Shown piece by piece: positions 44,489-52,373 of a DNA stretch of 64,000 nucleotides. Source of the stretch: Paenibacillus sp. V4I7. Its GTDB lineage: Bacteria; Bacillota; Bacilli; Paenibacillales; NBRC-103111. Below the pieces are notes generated by a model that was given only the letters and a program-made list of their open reading frames with translations, did not search any database and had not been told where the DNA came from. The DNA lies in contig NZ_JAUSZD010000002.1 of the NCBI RefSeq assembly GCF_030817275.1, positions 2,294,001-2,358,000 on the forward strand, read 5' to 3'. How positions within the stretch are numbered: the first letter of the stretch is position 1; every line of letters begins with the position of its first letter. Position numbers and translations under genes: made by a program.

Positions 44489-46129
44489 ATGAATAAACAA
44501 AACTGGATTGGAACATGTATAGGGGGAAGATATCGAATTGAAGCCTTGCTCGGTCAAGGTGGAATGAGTCATGTTTATTTAGCAGAAGATTTGAAGCTAA
44601 AAGGGAAGAAATGGGCAGTGAAAGAATGTTTGCCTTTCGAAGCCGATGATATGACATTCTTCCTGGAAGAAGCGGAAATGCTCGCTAGGCTTCAACATCC
44701 CCAGCTGCCGCAGTTAGTTGATTATTTTACAACCGAGGATGGAAAAGGCTTCTTGGTTATGGATTATATTCAAGGGCCAACGTTGCAAGATTTATTCGAA
44801 GATAGGGGTCGCGAGTTACCCATAGCGAAAATTGTTCATGTTGCCTTTCAGCTATGCGATTTACTTCACTATTTGCACACGTTTCAGCCTCGTCCGATTA
44901 TTTACCGCGATCTCAAGCCTTCCAATGTGATGTTAAATGAGCAGAACCAAGTTCGATTAATCGATTTTGGTGTTGCCAGACAATTCAAACACGGTAAACA
45001 ATCTGATACCATGCAAATGGGTACGATTGGCTTTGCGGCTCCCGAGCAGTTTTTAGGCTTACAGACCGATGCGCGCACTGATTTATTTACGCTCGGTTCC
45101 ATGCTGTATTACTTATTATCGGGCGGCCAATATGCGTATATCACTCAAAAGCCGTTGGAACAGATACGAACAGATTTACCAGATGTCTTAACCTCCACTG
45201 TACGATTACTCCTGCAAGAGCACCCGCAAAACCGCTGTCAATCTGCCATGGAAGTAAAAATGAGACTTCGTTCCATCTATTCCGAATCAACTATGACCCC
45301 AGATACGTTGACTCCGCACACGCCATTCATCACTTCAACAACTGATAAATTAATTGTTATTGGCGGTTTATTTGCAGGGGTAGGTGCGACATTCATGGCA
45401 ATTACATTGGCAAGAATTCTTCATTCTTTGCACATTCCAAACGCGCTAGTTGAGCAGCCAACAATTGAACCTGATTTGTATATGCTCCTTTACGGCGATC
45501 GCAAGGCTCCTAAGGATTACTCCTTCGTGTCGAATCTCATAAGTGACCAAACGTCAGTAGCGATTTCAGCATGGACCAACGGGTTTACGACATGGGTACC
45601 CCTTCATCCTGAGGGGTTTCAAAGCTCATGGCATCCTTCGGATTCCTTCAAACTTCTACATACGATAAAAAAACCGATCGTCATCTGGGACGTATCCACG
45701 CATTGGGAAGATCCTTCTGTTCAAGAACTTTGTCACAGTGCGGATGAGATCATTGTAGTTGTAGACGCCTCTCCCGGAAAGTGTAATCGCCCAAGTTCGC
45801 GAGCACATTTCAATCGATTTGATACGTATCAGCAGCGTGGCAAAAAGGTGCATTATGTGGCGAACGGTACGATGCCGGGACACTTCCGGAATGAATGGGT
45901 AGATTCGCTTCCTACGGCACCGTTATGCACCTTGCCTGAAATACCGCGTGCTGAGGTTATGCGTGCTGTTTGGAAAGGGGAATGTATTCAAGATCAGACT
46001 GAAGTATTGGAAACGTTGAAAGATGCACTGAGCCCTTTGCTTAGAGAAATTCTGCCGAATGAGACAGTTAGAAAAAGTAGTCTGAAGGGGAGTAAATCAT
46101 TATTCTCACGATTCAAAAAGCTTAGTTAG
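44489..46129 (+). CDS. Ser/Thr protein kinase fused to a degenerate MinD/ParA-like domain
   Basis: This 546-residue protein starts with a complete Hanks-type kinase domain (about 8-265): glycine loop LGQGGMSHVY, the lysine in WAVKE, catalytic YRDLKPSNV (near 139), IDFGVA (near 158) and GTIGFAAPEQ. There is no transmembrane helix or PASTA domain. From about residue 285 it continues as a MinD/TadZ-like Rossmann domain in which the P-loop reads GGLFAGVGATF, lacking the Walker lysine. It lies upstream of a Tad pilus operon that ends in an FHA (phosphothreonine-binding) protein, so a role in controlling the pilus is inferred. Confidence 0.85.
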   Translation: MNKQNWIGTCIGGRYRIEALLGQGGMSHVYLAEDLKLKGKKWAVKECLPFEADDMTFFLEEAEMLARLQHPQLPQLVDYFTTEDGKGFLVMDYIQGPTLQDLFEDRGRELPIAKIVHVAFQLCDLLHYLHTFQPRPIIYRDLKPSNVMLNEQNQVRLIDFGVARQFKHGKQSDTMQMGTIGFAAPEQFLGLQTDARTDLFTLGSMLYYLLSGGQYAYITQKPLEQIRTDLPDVLTSTVRLLLQEHPQNRCQSAMEVKMRLRSIYSESTMTPDTLTPHTPFITSTTDKLIVIGGLFAGVGATFMAITLARILHSLHIPNALVEQPTIEPDLYMLLYGDRKAPKDYSFVSNLISDQTSVAISAWTNGFTTWVPLHPEGFQSSWHPSDSFKLLHTIKKPIVIWDVSTHWEDPSVQELCHSADEIIVVVDASPGKCNRPSSRAHFNRFDTYQQRGKKVHYVANGTMPGHFRNEWVDSLPTAPLCTLPEIPRAEVMRAVWKGECIQDQTEVLETLKDALSPLLREILPNETVRKSSLKGSKSLFSRFKKLS

Positions 46130-46235
46130 CCCCTTTAATAAATTGCAAATCGATTCTCAAGTTATAACCAAATGACCTTAATTGTGTTATGATGAGTCAT
46201 ATTTCATTTAGAAGCAGATAGAGGGGGCTATACAT

Positions 46236-46748
46236 ATGGAACAACGCTTTGCTAGAGAGTCCAGATGTTTCAAGACGTCACGAATTTTTCCGACCGATGT
46301 AAATAATCACAACACGCTATTTGGTGGTAAGCTGATGTCCTATATTGATGATATCGCATCGATTGCCGCACATAAACATTGCCGGAGGTCTGTTGTGACA
46401 GCCTCAACGGATTCTGTTGACTTTTTGTCGCCTATACATACGTCAGACTCGGTTTGCTTGGAGTCATTCGTGACATGGACAGGCAAAAGCTCGATGGAGG
46501 TTTTCGTCAAAGTTGTAACTGAAGATTTGAAAACAGGGGCAAGAAAAATAGCAGCAACCTCCTTCCTGACATTCGTTGCACTCGATGATAACAAAGTTCC
46601 TGTTGAAGTTCCAGATGTGGTTCCAGAGACGGAAGAAGAGAAAAAGCTGCATGAATCAGCGCCACATCGAGCAGAAATGAGACGTCTACGAAGAGTTGAA
46701 AGTAAGAAGCTGGCGAGCTTCTTCACAATGAAATACCCTTGGGAATAA
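46236..46748 (+). CDS. Acyl-CoA thioesterase (hotdog fold, YkhA-like)
   Basis: A 170-residue single-hotdog thioesterase. PTDVNNHNTLFGGKLMSYIDDIASIAA is cut here to its key elements: NNHNTLFGG followed by the catalytic-helix aspartate DD, then SVDFLSPI. The family hydrolyses medium- or long-chain acyl-CoA and is usually hexameric. GAGGGGG is upstream of the ATG. It interrupts the run from the kinase gene to the Tad operon. Confidence 0.9.
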   Translation: MEQRFARESRCFKTSRIFPTDVNNHNTLFGGKLMSYIDDIASIAAHKHCRRSVVTASTDSVDFLSPIHTSDSVCLESFVTWTGKSSMEVFVKVVTEDLKTGARKIAATSFLTFVALDDNKVPVEVPDVVPETEEEKKLHESAPHRAEMRRLRRVESKKLASFFTMKYPWE

Positions 46749-46754
46749 AAGGGA

Positions 46755-46782
46755 TTGATTTTCTTTTAAAATGTGGTACAAT
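46755..46782 (+). promoter_or_regulatory. Candidate sigma-A promoter upstream of Tad operon
   Basis: TTGATT (46755-46760) and TACAAT (46777-46782) have a 16-base spacer. Transcription from here would run straight into the strong terminator-like hairpin at 46809-46864 before reaching the Tad genes. Confidence 0.6.
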
Positions 46783-46808
46783 TTGGATAAATTAAATCGG
46801 ACAAGCGG

Positions 46809-46867
46809 AAGCACCGCTGATCGTGGAGATCGTAGATCTCCTCAATCGGCGCGTGCTTTTTTTGTTT
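46809..46867 (+). terminator. Strong terminator or attenuator ahead of Tad operon
   Basis: AAGCAC pairs with GTGCTT, and inside it CGCTGAT/ATCGGCG and TGGAGATC/GATCTCCT extend the helix around a GTA loop. Seven to eight T residues follow. It either ends the thioesterase transcript or attenuates the promoter at 46755. Confidence 0.85.
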
Positions 46868-46894
46868 TCTCCGAATCACGAAGGAGGCTGATGC

Positions 46895-46987
46895 ATGAAG
46901 GTTGAGACGACCCTTCGCATTGCCATTGTGCTCACCGTTATTAGCTTTGTTCTAATTGCTAGTGGTGTGTATGCCAAGGTTTCATAA
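46895..46987 (+). CDS. 30-residue single-span membrane peptide
   Basis: The ATG follows AAGGAGG by 7 bases, a near-ideal ribosome binding site. The peptide has a short charged start (MKVETTLR), a hydrophobic helix of about 20 residues and the ending YAKVS. It lies 20 bases before tadZ, at the head of the Tad operon. I know no named family for it. The translation signal and membrane helix make it a credible gene too short for routine annotation. Confidence 0.65.
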   Translation: MKVETTLRIAIVLTVISFVLIASGVYAKVS

Positions 46988-47007
46988 CTGATATAAAGGA
47001 GGTAGGA

Positions 47008-48123
47008 ATGAAAAAATTTCAACTTTACGTCTTAGATGATGACATCGTTTACGCAGAGCGACTTGCTGCCTTCATACGGTCTTCTGAGTTTGCGGAGAGA
47101 ATACAAGTTAAGCTTTTTTCGAAATTAGAATTGGTCCTAGAGGTGCTTGAGAATCAGCAATTAGAAGGTGTTTTGCTACTATCCGAGGCATATTACCCCT
47201 ATTTGATGAATCGGAGTACATCCTTATGCAAAATGATTTTGAGTGAAACGATTGCAAATTCCAAAGAAGCGGAGACGAAGATTCCGTTCTTATATCGTTT
47301 TCAATCACTGCACCAATTAATATCGCACCTTCAGGCCTTTTATACGGAAAAGCATAGATTTGATGCGGGTCATGGGACGAAAAAAACTAGAGTGCTATCT
47401 GTGTACAGCAGCAGCGGAAATAGTGGGAAAACGATGACCGCCGTTCATTTGGCGAAGCAGTTATCTTTTCGCGGTGAACAGGTTTTTTATCTCAGCCTGG
47501 AGTTGGTTAGTTCAGCCTCTCAGTGGCTGCAGGGGGATTTAGGACGGTTTTCACAGCTTTTATACTACATGAAAAGCACGCCTGACTTGTTGGGACCTAA
47601 GCTGCAGCTGCTCAAATCCCACGACTCTAGGCTGCGTATCGATTATCTGACTCCCAAAGATCAAATCAGGGAGATGCAAGAAATGAGCGGCGAGCATGTC
47701 CGTCTTCTTATTGAATCATTGATCTCGTTGAACGAATATGACTTCATCATTGTTGATTTAGATGCCACTGTGCATCCGAGAATTGTAAAAAGTTTGGATG
47801 TCAGTGACCATATCATCTGGATTGTGCGGGACGATTTAAATGATTTATATAAAACAGAGGCGCTCCAGAGGCAAATGGGCTCCTTGCAGAATGTACATTT
47901 CGTTATCAATAAATATACAGGCAAAGAAACGAATGATTTCTCGGGTTTGGGTAAGGAAATAACGTATAGGCTTCCGTATATCCCCGAGTGGAAAATTTTA
48001 AGCGCCCCAGAACAGATCTGGCAATCCGGCTTGTTTTCAGAACAGACGTATGACATGTTCACTGCTATTCACATAGGAAAAGGACATTCTTCTTCGGATA
48101 GGAAAGGGGCTGCTGCTTCATGA
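47008..48123 (+). CDS. tadZ: TadZ/CpaE-like pilus-assembly ATPase
   Basis: A 371-residue protein. Residues 1-115 resemble a receiver-like domain (YVLDDD near the start) without a clear phosphorylation site. From about 125 a MinD/ParA-like ATPase domain follows with SSSGNSGKTMTAVHLAKQL as the deviant Walker A region and FIIVDLDAT as Walker B. TadZ proteins place the Tad machine in the cell. GGAGG precedes the ATG, and the 3' end overlaps the next gene by ATGA. Confidence 0.85.
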   Translation: MKKFQLYVLDDDIVYAERLAAFIRSSEFAERIQVKLFSKLELVLEVLENQQLEGVLLLSEAYYPYLMNRSTSLCKMILSETIANSKEAETKIPFLYRFQSLHQLISHLQAFYTEKHRFDAGHGTKKTRVLSVYSSSGNSGKTMTAVHLAKQLSFRGEQVFYLSLELVSSASQWLQGDLGRFSQLLYYMKSTPDLLGPKLQLLKSHDSRLRIDYLTPKDQIREMQEMSGEHVRLLIESLISLNEYDFIIVDLDATVHPRIVKSLDVSDHIIWIVRDDLNDLYKTEALQRQMGSLQNVHFVINKYTGKETNDFSGLGKEITYRLPYIPEWKILSAPEQIWQSGLFSEQTYDMFTAIHIGKGHSSSDRKGAAAS

Positions 48124-49382
48124 ATCATGATTTGTTTCTCACTTTGAAACAGCAGATTAAAGAGAGGATTGATCTTTCCAGCACGGTCAGCGATGTCACA
48201 TTAATTGAGCTTATTGAGGAGACCGTTTTCAGCGCAGCAGGAGAACACGGTTGGACTTCAAGCGAGATGCAGGCTTTGGTAAAGCGAGTTTTTGATTCAT
48301 TCAGGGGCTTGGATATTCTTCAACCGTTGATCGATGATCCATCCGTGACAGAGATCATGGTAAATGGGCATGAGTGCATCTTTTTCGAAAGGAAGGGCGC
48401 CGTTGAGCGATATCCGTATCCTTTGGAAAGTGCAGAGAAGCTTGAGGATCTCATTCAGATGATTGTGTCTAAAGTGAACAGGATCGTCAATCAAGCAACA
48501 CCAATTGTCGATGCGCGTCTGCCTGACGGGTCGAGGGTCAACATCGTACTTCCGCCGGCCTCTTTGAGTGGTCCCACTTTAACGATTCGTAAGTTTCCGG
48601 AAAAGCCCCTGCTAATGGCAGATTTGATTCGTATGGGAAGTATCTCGGAGGAGGCAGCAGAACTTCTACAAGTAATGGTTGAATCAGGCTTTAATATCTT
48701 TATTGGTGGCGGAACAGGTTCTGGGAAGACGACATTTCTAAATGCACTTAGTGCTTGGATTCCCCCACACGAACGCATCATTACGATTGAAGATTCTGCT
48801 GAGCTTCAGATACAGACTGTACCTAATTTGGTGAGAATGGAAACTAGAAATGCCAATACCGAAGGGAAAGGAGAAATCACGATTCGAGAGCTTATTCGTT
48901 CTTCGCTGCGAATGCGTCCCAATCGGATAATTGTTGGGGAGGTTCGAGGAGCGGAAGCACTCGACATGCTAGCTGCGATGAATACTGGGCATGACGGAAG
49001 TTTAAGCACAGGACATGCGAATACATCTGTTGACATGCTCAGCCGACTAGAGACGATGGTGCTAAGTGGAGCCCAACTTCCAGTAGACGTCATTCGTAAG
49101 CAAATTGCCTCAGCGCTGGATGTTATGGTTCATGTAAGCAGAATTCGTGATCGTACCCGTAGAGTCACAGAAATTCATGAGGTGCTAGGTGTGAAGGATG
49201 GTGAGGTTCAACTGCATCCACTTTTCCTATTTGTTGAAAAAGGGGAAACGGTGGATCGTAAGGTCATTGGTGAGCTCGCTTATACCGGAAACCGACTGCA
49301 CCATATGCACAAAATTCGAATGGCTGGAAAGAAGCTGCCAGATTGGTTTAAACAGGTTCAGGAAGAACGTGATACAGGATGA
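48120..49382 (+). CDS. tadA: TadA/CpaF secretion ATPase
   Basis: A 420-residue hexameric motor ATPase of the type II/IV secretion family. The N-terminal helical region is followed by DPSVTEIMVNG, Walker A GGGTGSGKTTFLNAL (near residue 200), an Asp box (IITIEDSAEL), Walker B region RPNRIIVGEVRGAEA and the His box GHDGSLSTGHAN. It powers pilus assembly. It overlaps tadZ and tadB by 4 bases on each side, so translation is coupled. Confidence 0.95.
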   Translation: MNHDLFLTLKQQIKERIDLSSTVSDVTLIELIEETVFSAAGEHGWTSSEMQALVKRVFDSFRGLDILQPLIDDPSVTEIMVNGHECIFFERKGAVERYPYPLESAEKLEDLIQMIVSKVNRIVNQATPIVDARLPDGSRVNIVLPPASLSGPTLTIRKFPEKPLLMADLIRMGSISEEAAELLQVMVESGFNIFIGGGTGSGKTTFLNALSAWIPPHERIITIEDSAELQIQTVPNLVRMETRNANTEGKGEITIRELIRSSLRMRPNRIIVGEVRGAEALDMLAAMNTGHDGSLSTGHANTSVDMLSRLETMVLSGAQLPVDVIRKQIASALDVMVHVSRIRDRTRRVTEIHEVLGVKDGEVQLHPLFLFVEKGETVDRKVIGELAYTGNRLHHMHKIRMAGKKLPDWFKQVQEERDTG

Positions 49383-50251
49383 AGATTTTGTTGCTTCTCC
49401 TCATTATTGGAGCGTTCAGCTGGTTTTTTCTTTTGTATTTGGAACGAAGAAAAGGAACATCTAAGAGAGCTGAATCTCAGCCCATCCAGCACCCGTCTGC
49501 AATTAACCATTTAATTGACTATAACCACTATCAACTAACCTCCAAGGAAAAAGTAAGTGCTATCCTGATGCTTGCCATACCAGCGTTCATTGTAGGCTAC
49601 ATTTTCTACAAAAGCTTCGTTCTTGCTGCAGTATTGGCTGCGGTAGGCTTCGCATTTCCCCGAATACGTAAGCAACAATTAATTCAATTACGTAAAAACA
49701 AATTGTATGTACAGTTTAAACAAGCACTAAGCTGCCTATCCTCCTCCATGACGGTTGGTAAGTCGATTGAAACAGCATTTAGAGAGGCACTAGGAGATTT
49801 GAAGATGCTGTATCCAGATCCCGCTTGCCTGATCGTCGTTGAATTTAGTATTATCTGCCGAAAAGTAGAGAATGGGGAGCCCATTGAAACAGCTCTGAAA
49901 AATTTAGCGGATCGCAGTCATCTAGAAGATGTAAGAAGCTTCACAGACGTTTTCTTAACTTGTAAGCGGACGGGTGGCAACTTGGTGGAGGTCATGAAAC
50001 GAACTGCTGCGGTGATTGGCGAAAAGCTTGAAATTTCACAGGATATCTCCGTAATGATTGCACAGAAACGTTTTGAATCAAGGGTACTGCTCTTTGCGCC
50101 GATCGTTATTGTTGCCGTGCTTGCGTTCTCTTCTCCAGAGTATATGGATCCTCTTTATACAGGCAGTGGTGTACTTATCATGTCTGCAAGCTTGTTGCTG
50201 CTTGGTTCTTGCTATGTACTCACTCAAAAAATCATGAATATCAAGGTGTAG
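49379..50251 (+). CDS. tadB: TadB-like inner-membrane platform protein
   Basis: A 290-residue GspF-type protein with an N-terminal membrane helix, a pair of helices near residues 58-92, a soluble T2SF domain (LSCLSSSMTVGKSIETAF, TCKRTGGNLVEVMKRTA) and two C-terminal membrane helices. With TadC it forms the platform on which the TadA motor acts. Confidence 0.88.
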   Translation: MKILLLLLIIGAFSWFFLLYLERRKGTSKRAESQPIQHPSAINHLIDYNHYQLTSKEKVSAILMLAIPAFIVGYIFYKSFVLAAVLAAVGFAFPRIRKQQLIQLRKNKLYVQFKQALSCLSSSMTVGKSIETAFREALGDLKMLYPDPACLIVVEFSIICRKVENGEPIETALKNLADRSHLEDVRSFTDVFLTCKRTGGNLVEVMKRTAAVIGEKLEISQDISVMIAQKRFESRVLLFAPIVIVAVLAFSSPEYMDPLYTGSGVLIMSASLLLLGSCYVLTQKIMNIKV

Positions 50252-50252
50252 C

Positions 50253-51122
50253 ATGTGGATCACGATTGTGTTTATAACTCAGATTGCCGTTTGTATCCTA
50301 TTATTCCTTTGGGGGCGAGTCCAGTATGCTGAGATTATCAAAGCTCACCCTTATCCGTTCCAGATAAAGCTGCTGTTACCTTACAGTTACTTGCTCATAG
50401 ACAAGCTTAATTTGATGGAAAAATTACCCGATTTTACGGCAAAAGTACATCATAAATTAATTACACTGCATGGGAGAAGCTTCGCTGCACATGGCAGTAA
50501 ATGGTTTCTTGCAGAGCTTATCTCGGTTTCGACTTTATGCTTAGTAATTCTAACTCTGCTATCCATTCTTGCCGGTGGAGATAGTTCTCTGTTTGGATTT
50601 GGTTTGCTAACCGCGGCTATCGTTCCCATGATCATGGTGCGTGATTTAGATGCGAAAATCCGCAAGAAACAGCAGCTGATGATCCTTGAATTGCCTGAAA
50701 TATTGAGTGCGATCGTGCTGCTCGTAAACGCAGGAGAGACTGTAAATCGGGCATGGATTCGTTGTGTAGAGGCCCGGCCGCATAAAGCACAAACACCACT
50801 TTACAAAGAACTTGCACAAGCTGTTCATGAACTGGAGATGAATGTATCCTTTGCAAAAGTAATGGAGGATTTCAGCAAACGCTGTGCCCTTCATGAAGTG
50901 TCAGTGTTTACTTCTACTCTTTTGCTGAACTATAAGCGAGGTGGTAGCGATTTTGTTGTAGCGCTTCATGCACTTTCGTTGGATCTTTGGCAAAGAAGGA
51001 AGTCGGTGTCACGAACATTAGGTGAAGAAGCATCATCGAAGCTTGTATTTCCCATGGTCCTCATTTTCGTTGTCGTGATGGTCATCGTAGCGGCCCCAGC
51101 TTTACTTATGATGAAACAATAA
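50253..51122 (+). CDS. tadC: TadC-like inner-membrane platform protein
   Basis: A 289-residue GspF-type protein with membrane segments near the N-terminus, at about 88-128 and at the C-terminus. The T2SF core has LPEILSAIVLLVNAGETVNRAW and LLNYKRGGSDFVVAL. It starts 1 base after tadB stops. In the Tad system TadB and TadC are paired and probably heteromeric. Confidence 0.88.
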   Translation: MWITIVFITQIAVCILLFLWGRVQYAEIIKAHPYPFQIKLLLPYSYLLIDKLNLMEKLPDFTAKVHHKLITLHGRSFAAHGSKWFLAELISVSTLCLVILTLLSILAGGDSSLFGFGLLTAAIVPMIMVRDLDAKIRKKQQLMILELPEILSAIVLLVNAGETVNRAWIRCVEARPHKAQTPLYKELAQAVHELEMNVSFAKVMEDFSKRCALHEVSVFTSTLLLNYKRGGSDFVVALHALSLDLWQRRKSVSRTLGEEASSKLVFPMVLIFVVVMVIVAAPALLMMKQ

Positions 51123-51137
51123 TGGAGGTATGTAGAG

Positions 51138-51365
51138 ATGAAAACGGCGTTAGATTGGCTGAAACAGTTTTGGGAAGATGAAGAAGGATTAGGCACTTTA
51201 GAGATTTTATTGATTGTTGCTGTGCTTGTAGCTATAGCAATTATATTCAGAAAATGGATCGTCTCGTGGTTCCAGAAGCTAATTGGGGATGCCAACTCTG
51301 ATTTAAAAGACAACAGCGCGGTTGTTCCTTGTGCGCCTAGTCCAACAACTAGCTGTGCGCCATAG
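51138..51365 (+). CDS. flp: Flp-type (type IVb) pilin
   Basis: A 75-residue prepilin-like protein. The N-terminal 16-18 residues are cytoplasmic, followed by EEGLGTLEILLIVAVLVAIA, where a prepilin peptidase is expected to cut after a glycine, leaving a glutamate at position +5 and a hydrophobic helix. The C-terminal tail is short, Pro/Ser-rich and holds two cysteines (PCAP and SCAP). It is the only small pilin gene in the operon and thus the likely major subunit. GGAGG precedes the ATG. Confidence 0.85.
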   Translation: MKTALDWLKQFWEDEEGLGTLEILLIVAVLVAIAIIFRKWIVSWFQKLIGDANSDLKDNSAVVPCAPSPTTSCAP

Positions 51366-52359
51366 GCGTTTACTGAGTCTCCGTGTAAATGAGGAAGGAA
51401 GCTTTACTTTAGAAGCTTCTCTTGTATTTCCGCTGATTCTACTTTGTACGGTTACGCTTCTTTTTGTGGGCATGTATGCGTATCAGAGCGTATTTGTTCA
51501 GCAGCTTGCGAGGACTGCGGCAGAGCGTCTTGCCTTTACGTGGAATAACAGCCACAAAGATTTGGTGACAGGAAACTATAACCCCAGTGAAACAGATGGT
51601 CTTTATTGGCGACTTACACATGATAGTGTGTCAGATTTATTCGGAATGCTGAGTGGGAGTGGCGCAACAGAAGTCATTATTCCCTCGAGCAGTGCGAGTG
51701 GTCACGTGGAGAGCAAACTTGCCAAAACCTCAGCTTTACTGCCGCAAGGTGTGACGGGAACTGCAAAATACGCCAACTATCTTTTTGACCATCAGGTAGA
51801 AGTGAAATTGCAAAAGTCATTTCTTATGCCGACGCAGCTAAAGAGATGGTTGGATTCTGAGCAAACAACTGGCAGGGCCGTTTCACATGTTGTGGAGCCT
51901 GTTGAACTCATTCGATTAACGGATATTACACGTACGTATTTCAAAGCGATTAAAGGCCGAATTTCCCCTCAAAAGGCGAGAGAGGCTCTCGTAGAGCCCA
52001 TTCAAGGTGGATTATCAGGCCCCAGTGTGTCCATACAATCAGAGCGCCAAGCCGCGGCCTATTTGAAGGCACTGGTTGGAGGTACAGAGGTTATTTTGAC
52101 CACAACATCAGGAAAAAGCAGAACAGTAGATGCGTTGGATGCTCGAGGTATTGGTCATCAAGCTTTTTACAATATGACGGAGTTTCAGCTTCGCACCGAG
52201 CAAATGCCTAAGGATATAGAGCTTCTCAATGAAAGGACACAAGTGAAGGGCATCGTATGGCACTTTTTCAAAAAAGATACCAGCGGTAAAGGAATGCCCT
52301 CTCATTCATTTCGCAAGGAGCTGGAGCGTAAAGGGATAGTTGTTGTCATCCACAATTAG
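51355..52359 (+). CDS. TadE-like pseudopilin protein
   Basis: A 334-residue protein with a TadE-type N-terminus (EEGSFTLEASLVFPLILL) and a single membrane helix, followed by a ~270-residue extracytoplasmic region of no recognised fold. No ribosome binding site is visible. GTG codons at 51331 and 51355 and a TTG at 51322 are possible starts, all overlapping the pilin gene, so translation by termination-reinitiation is likely and the exact start is uncertain. Confidence 0.78.
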   Translation: MRHRRLLSLRVNEEGSFTLEASLVFPLILLCTVTLLFVGMYAYQSVFVQQLARTAAERLAFTWNNSHKDLVTGNYNPSETDGLYWRLTHDSVSDLFGMLSGSGATEVIIPSSSASGHVESKLAKTSALLPQGVTGTAKYANYLFDHQVEVKLQKSFLMPTQLKRWLDSEQTTGRAVSHVVEPVELIRLTDITRTYFKAIKGRISPQKAREALVEPIQGGLSGPSVSIQSERQAAAYLKALVGGTEVILTTTSGKSRTVDALDARGIGHQAFYNMTEFQLRTEQMPKDIELLNERTQVKGIVWHFFKKDTSGKGMPSHSFRKELERKGIVVVIHN

Positions 52360-52373
52360 GAAGGGGGGAGTTT

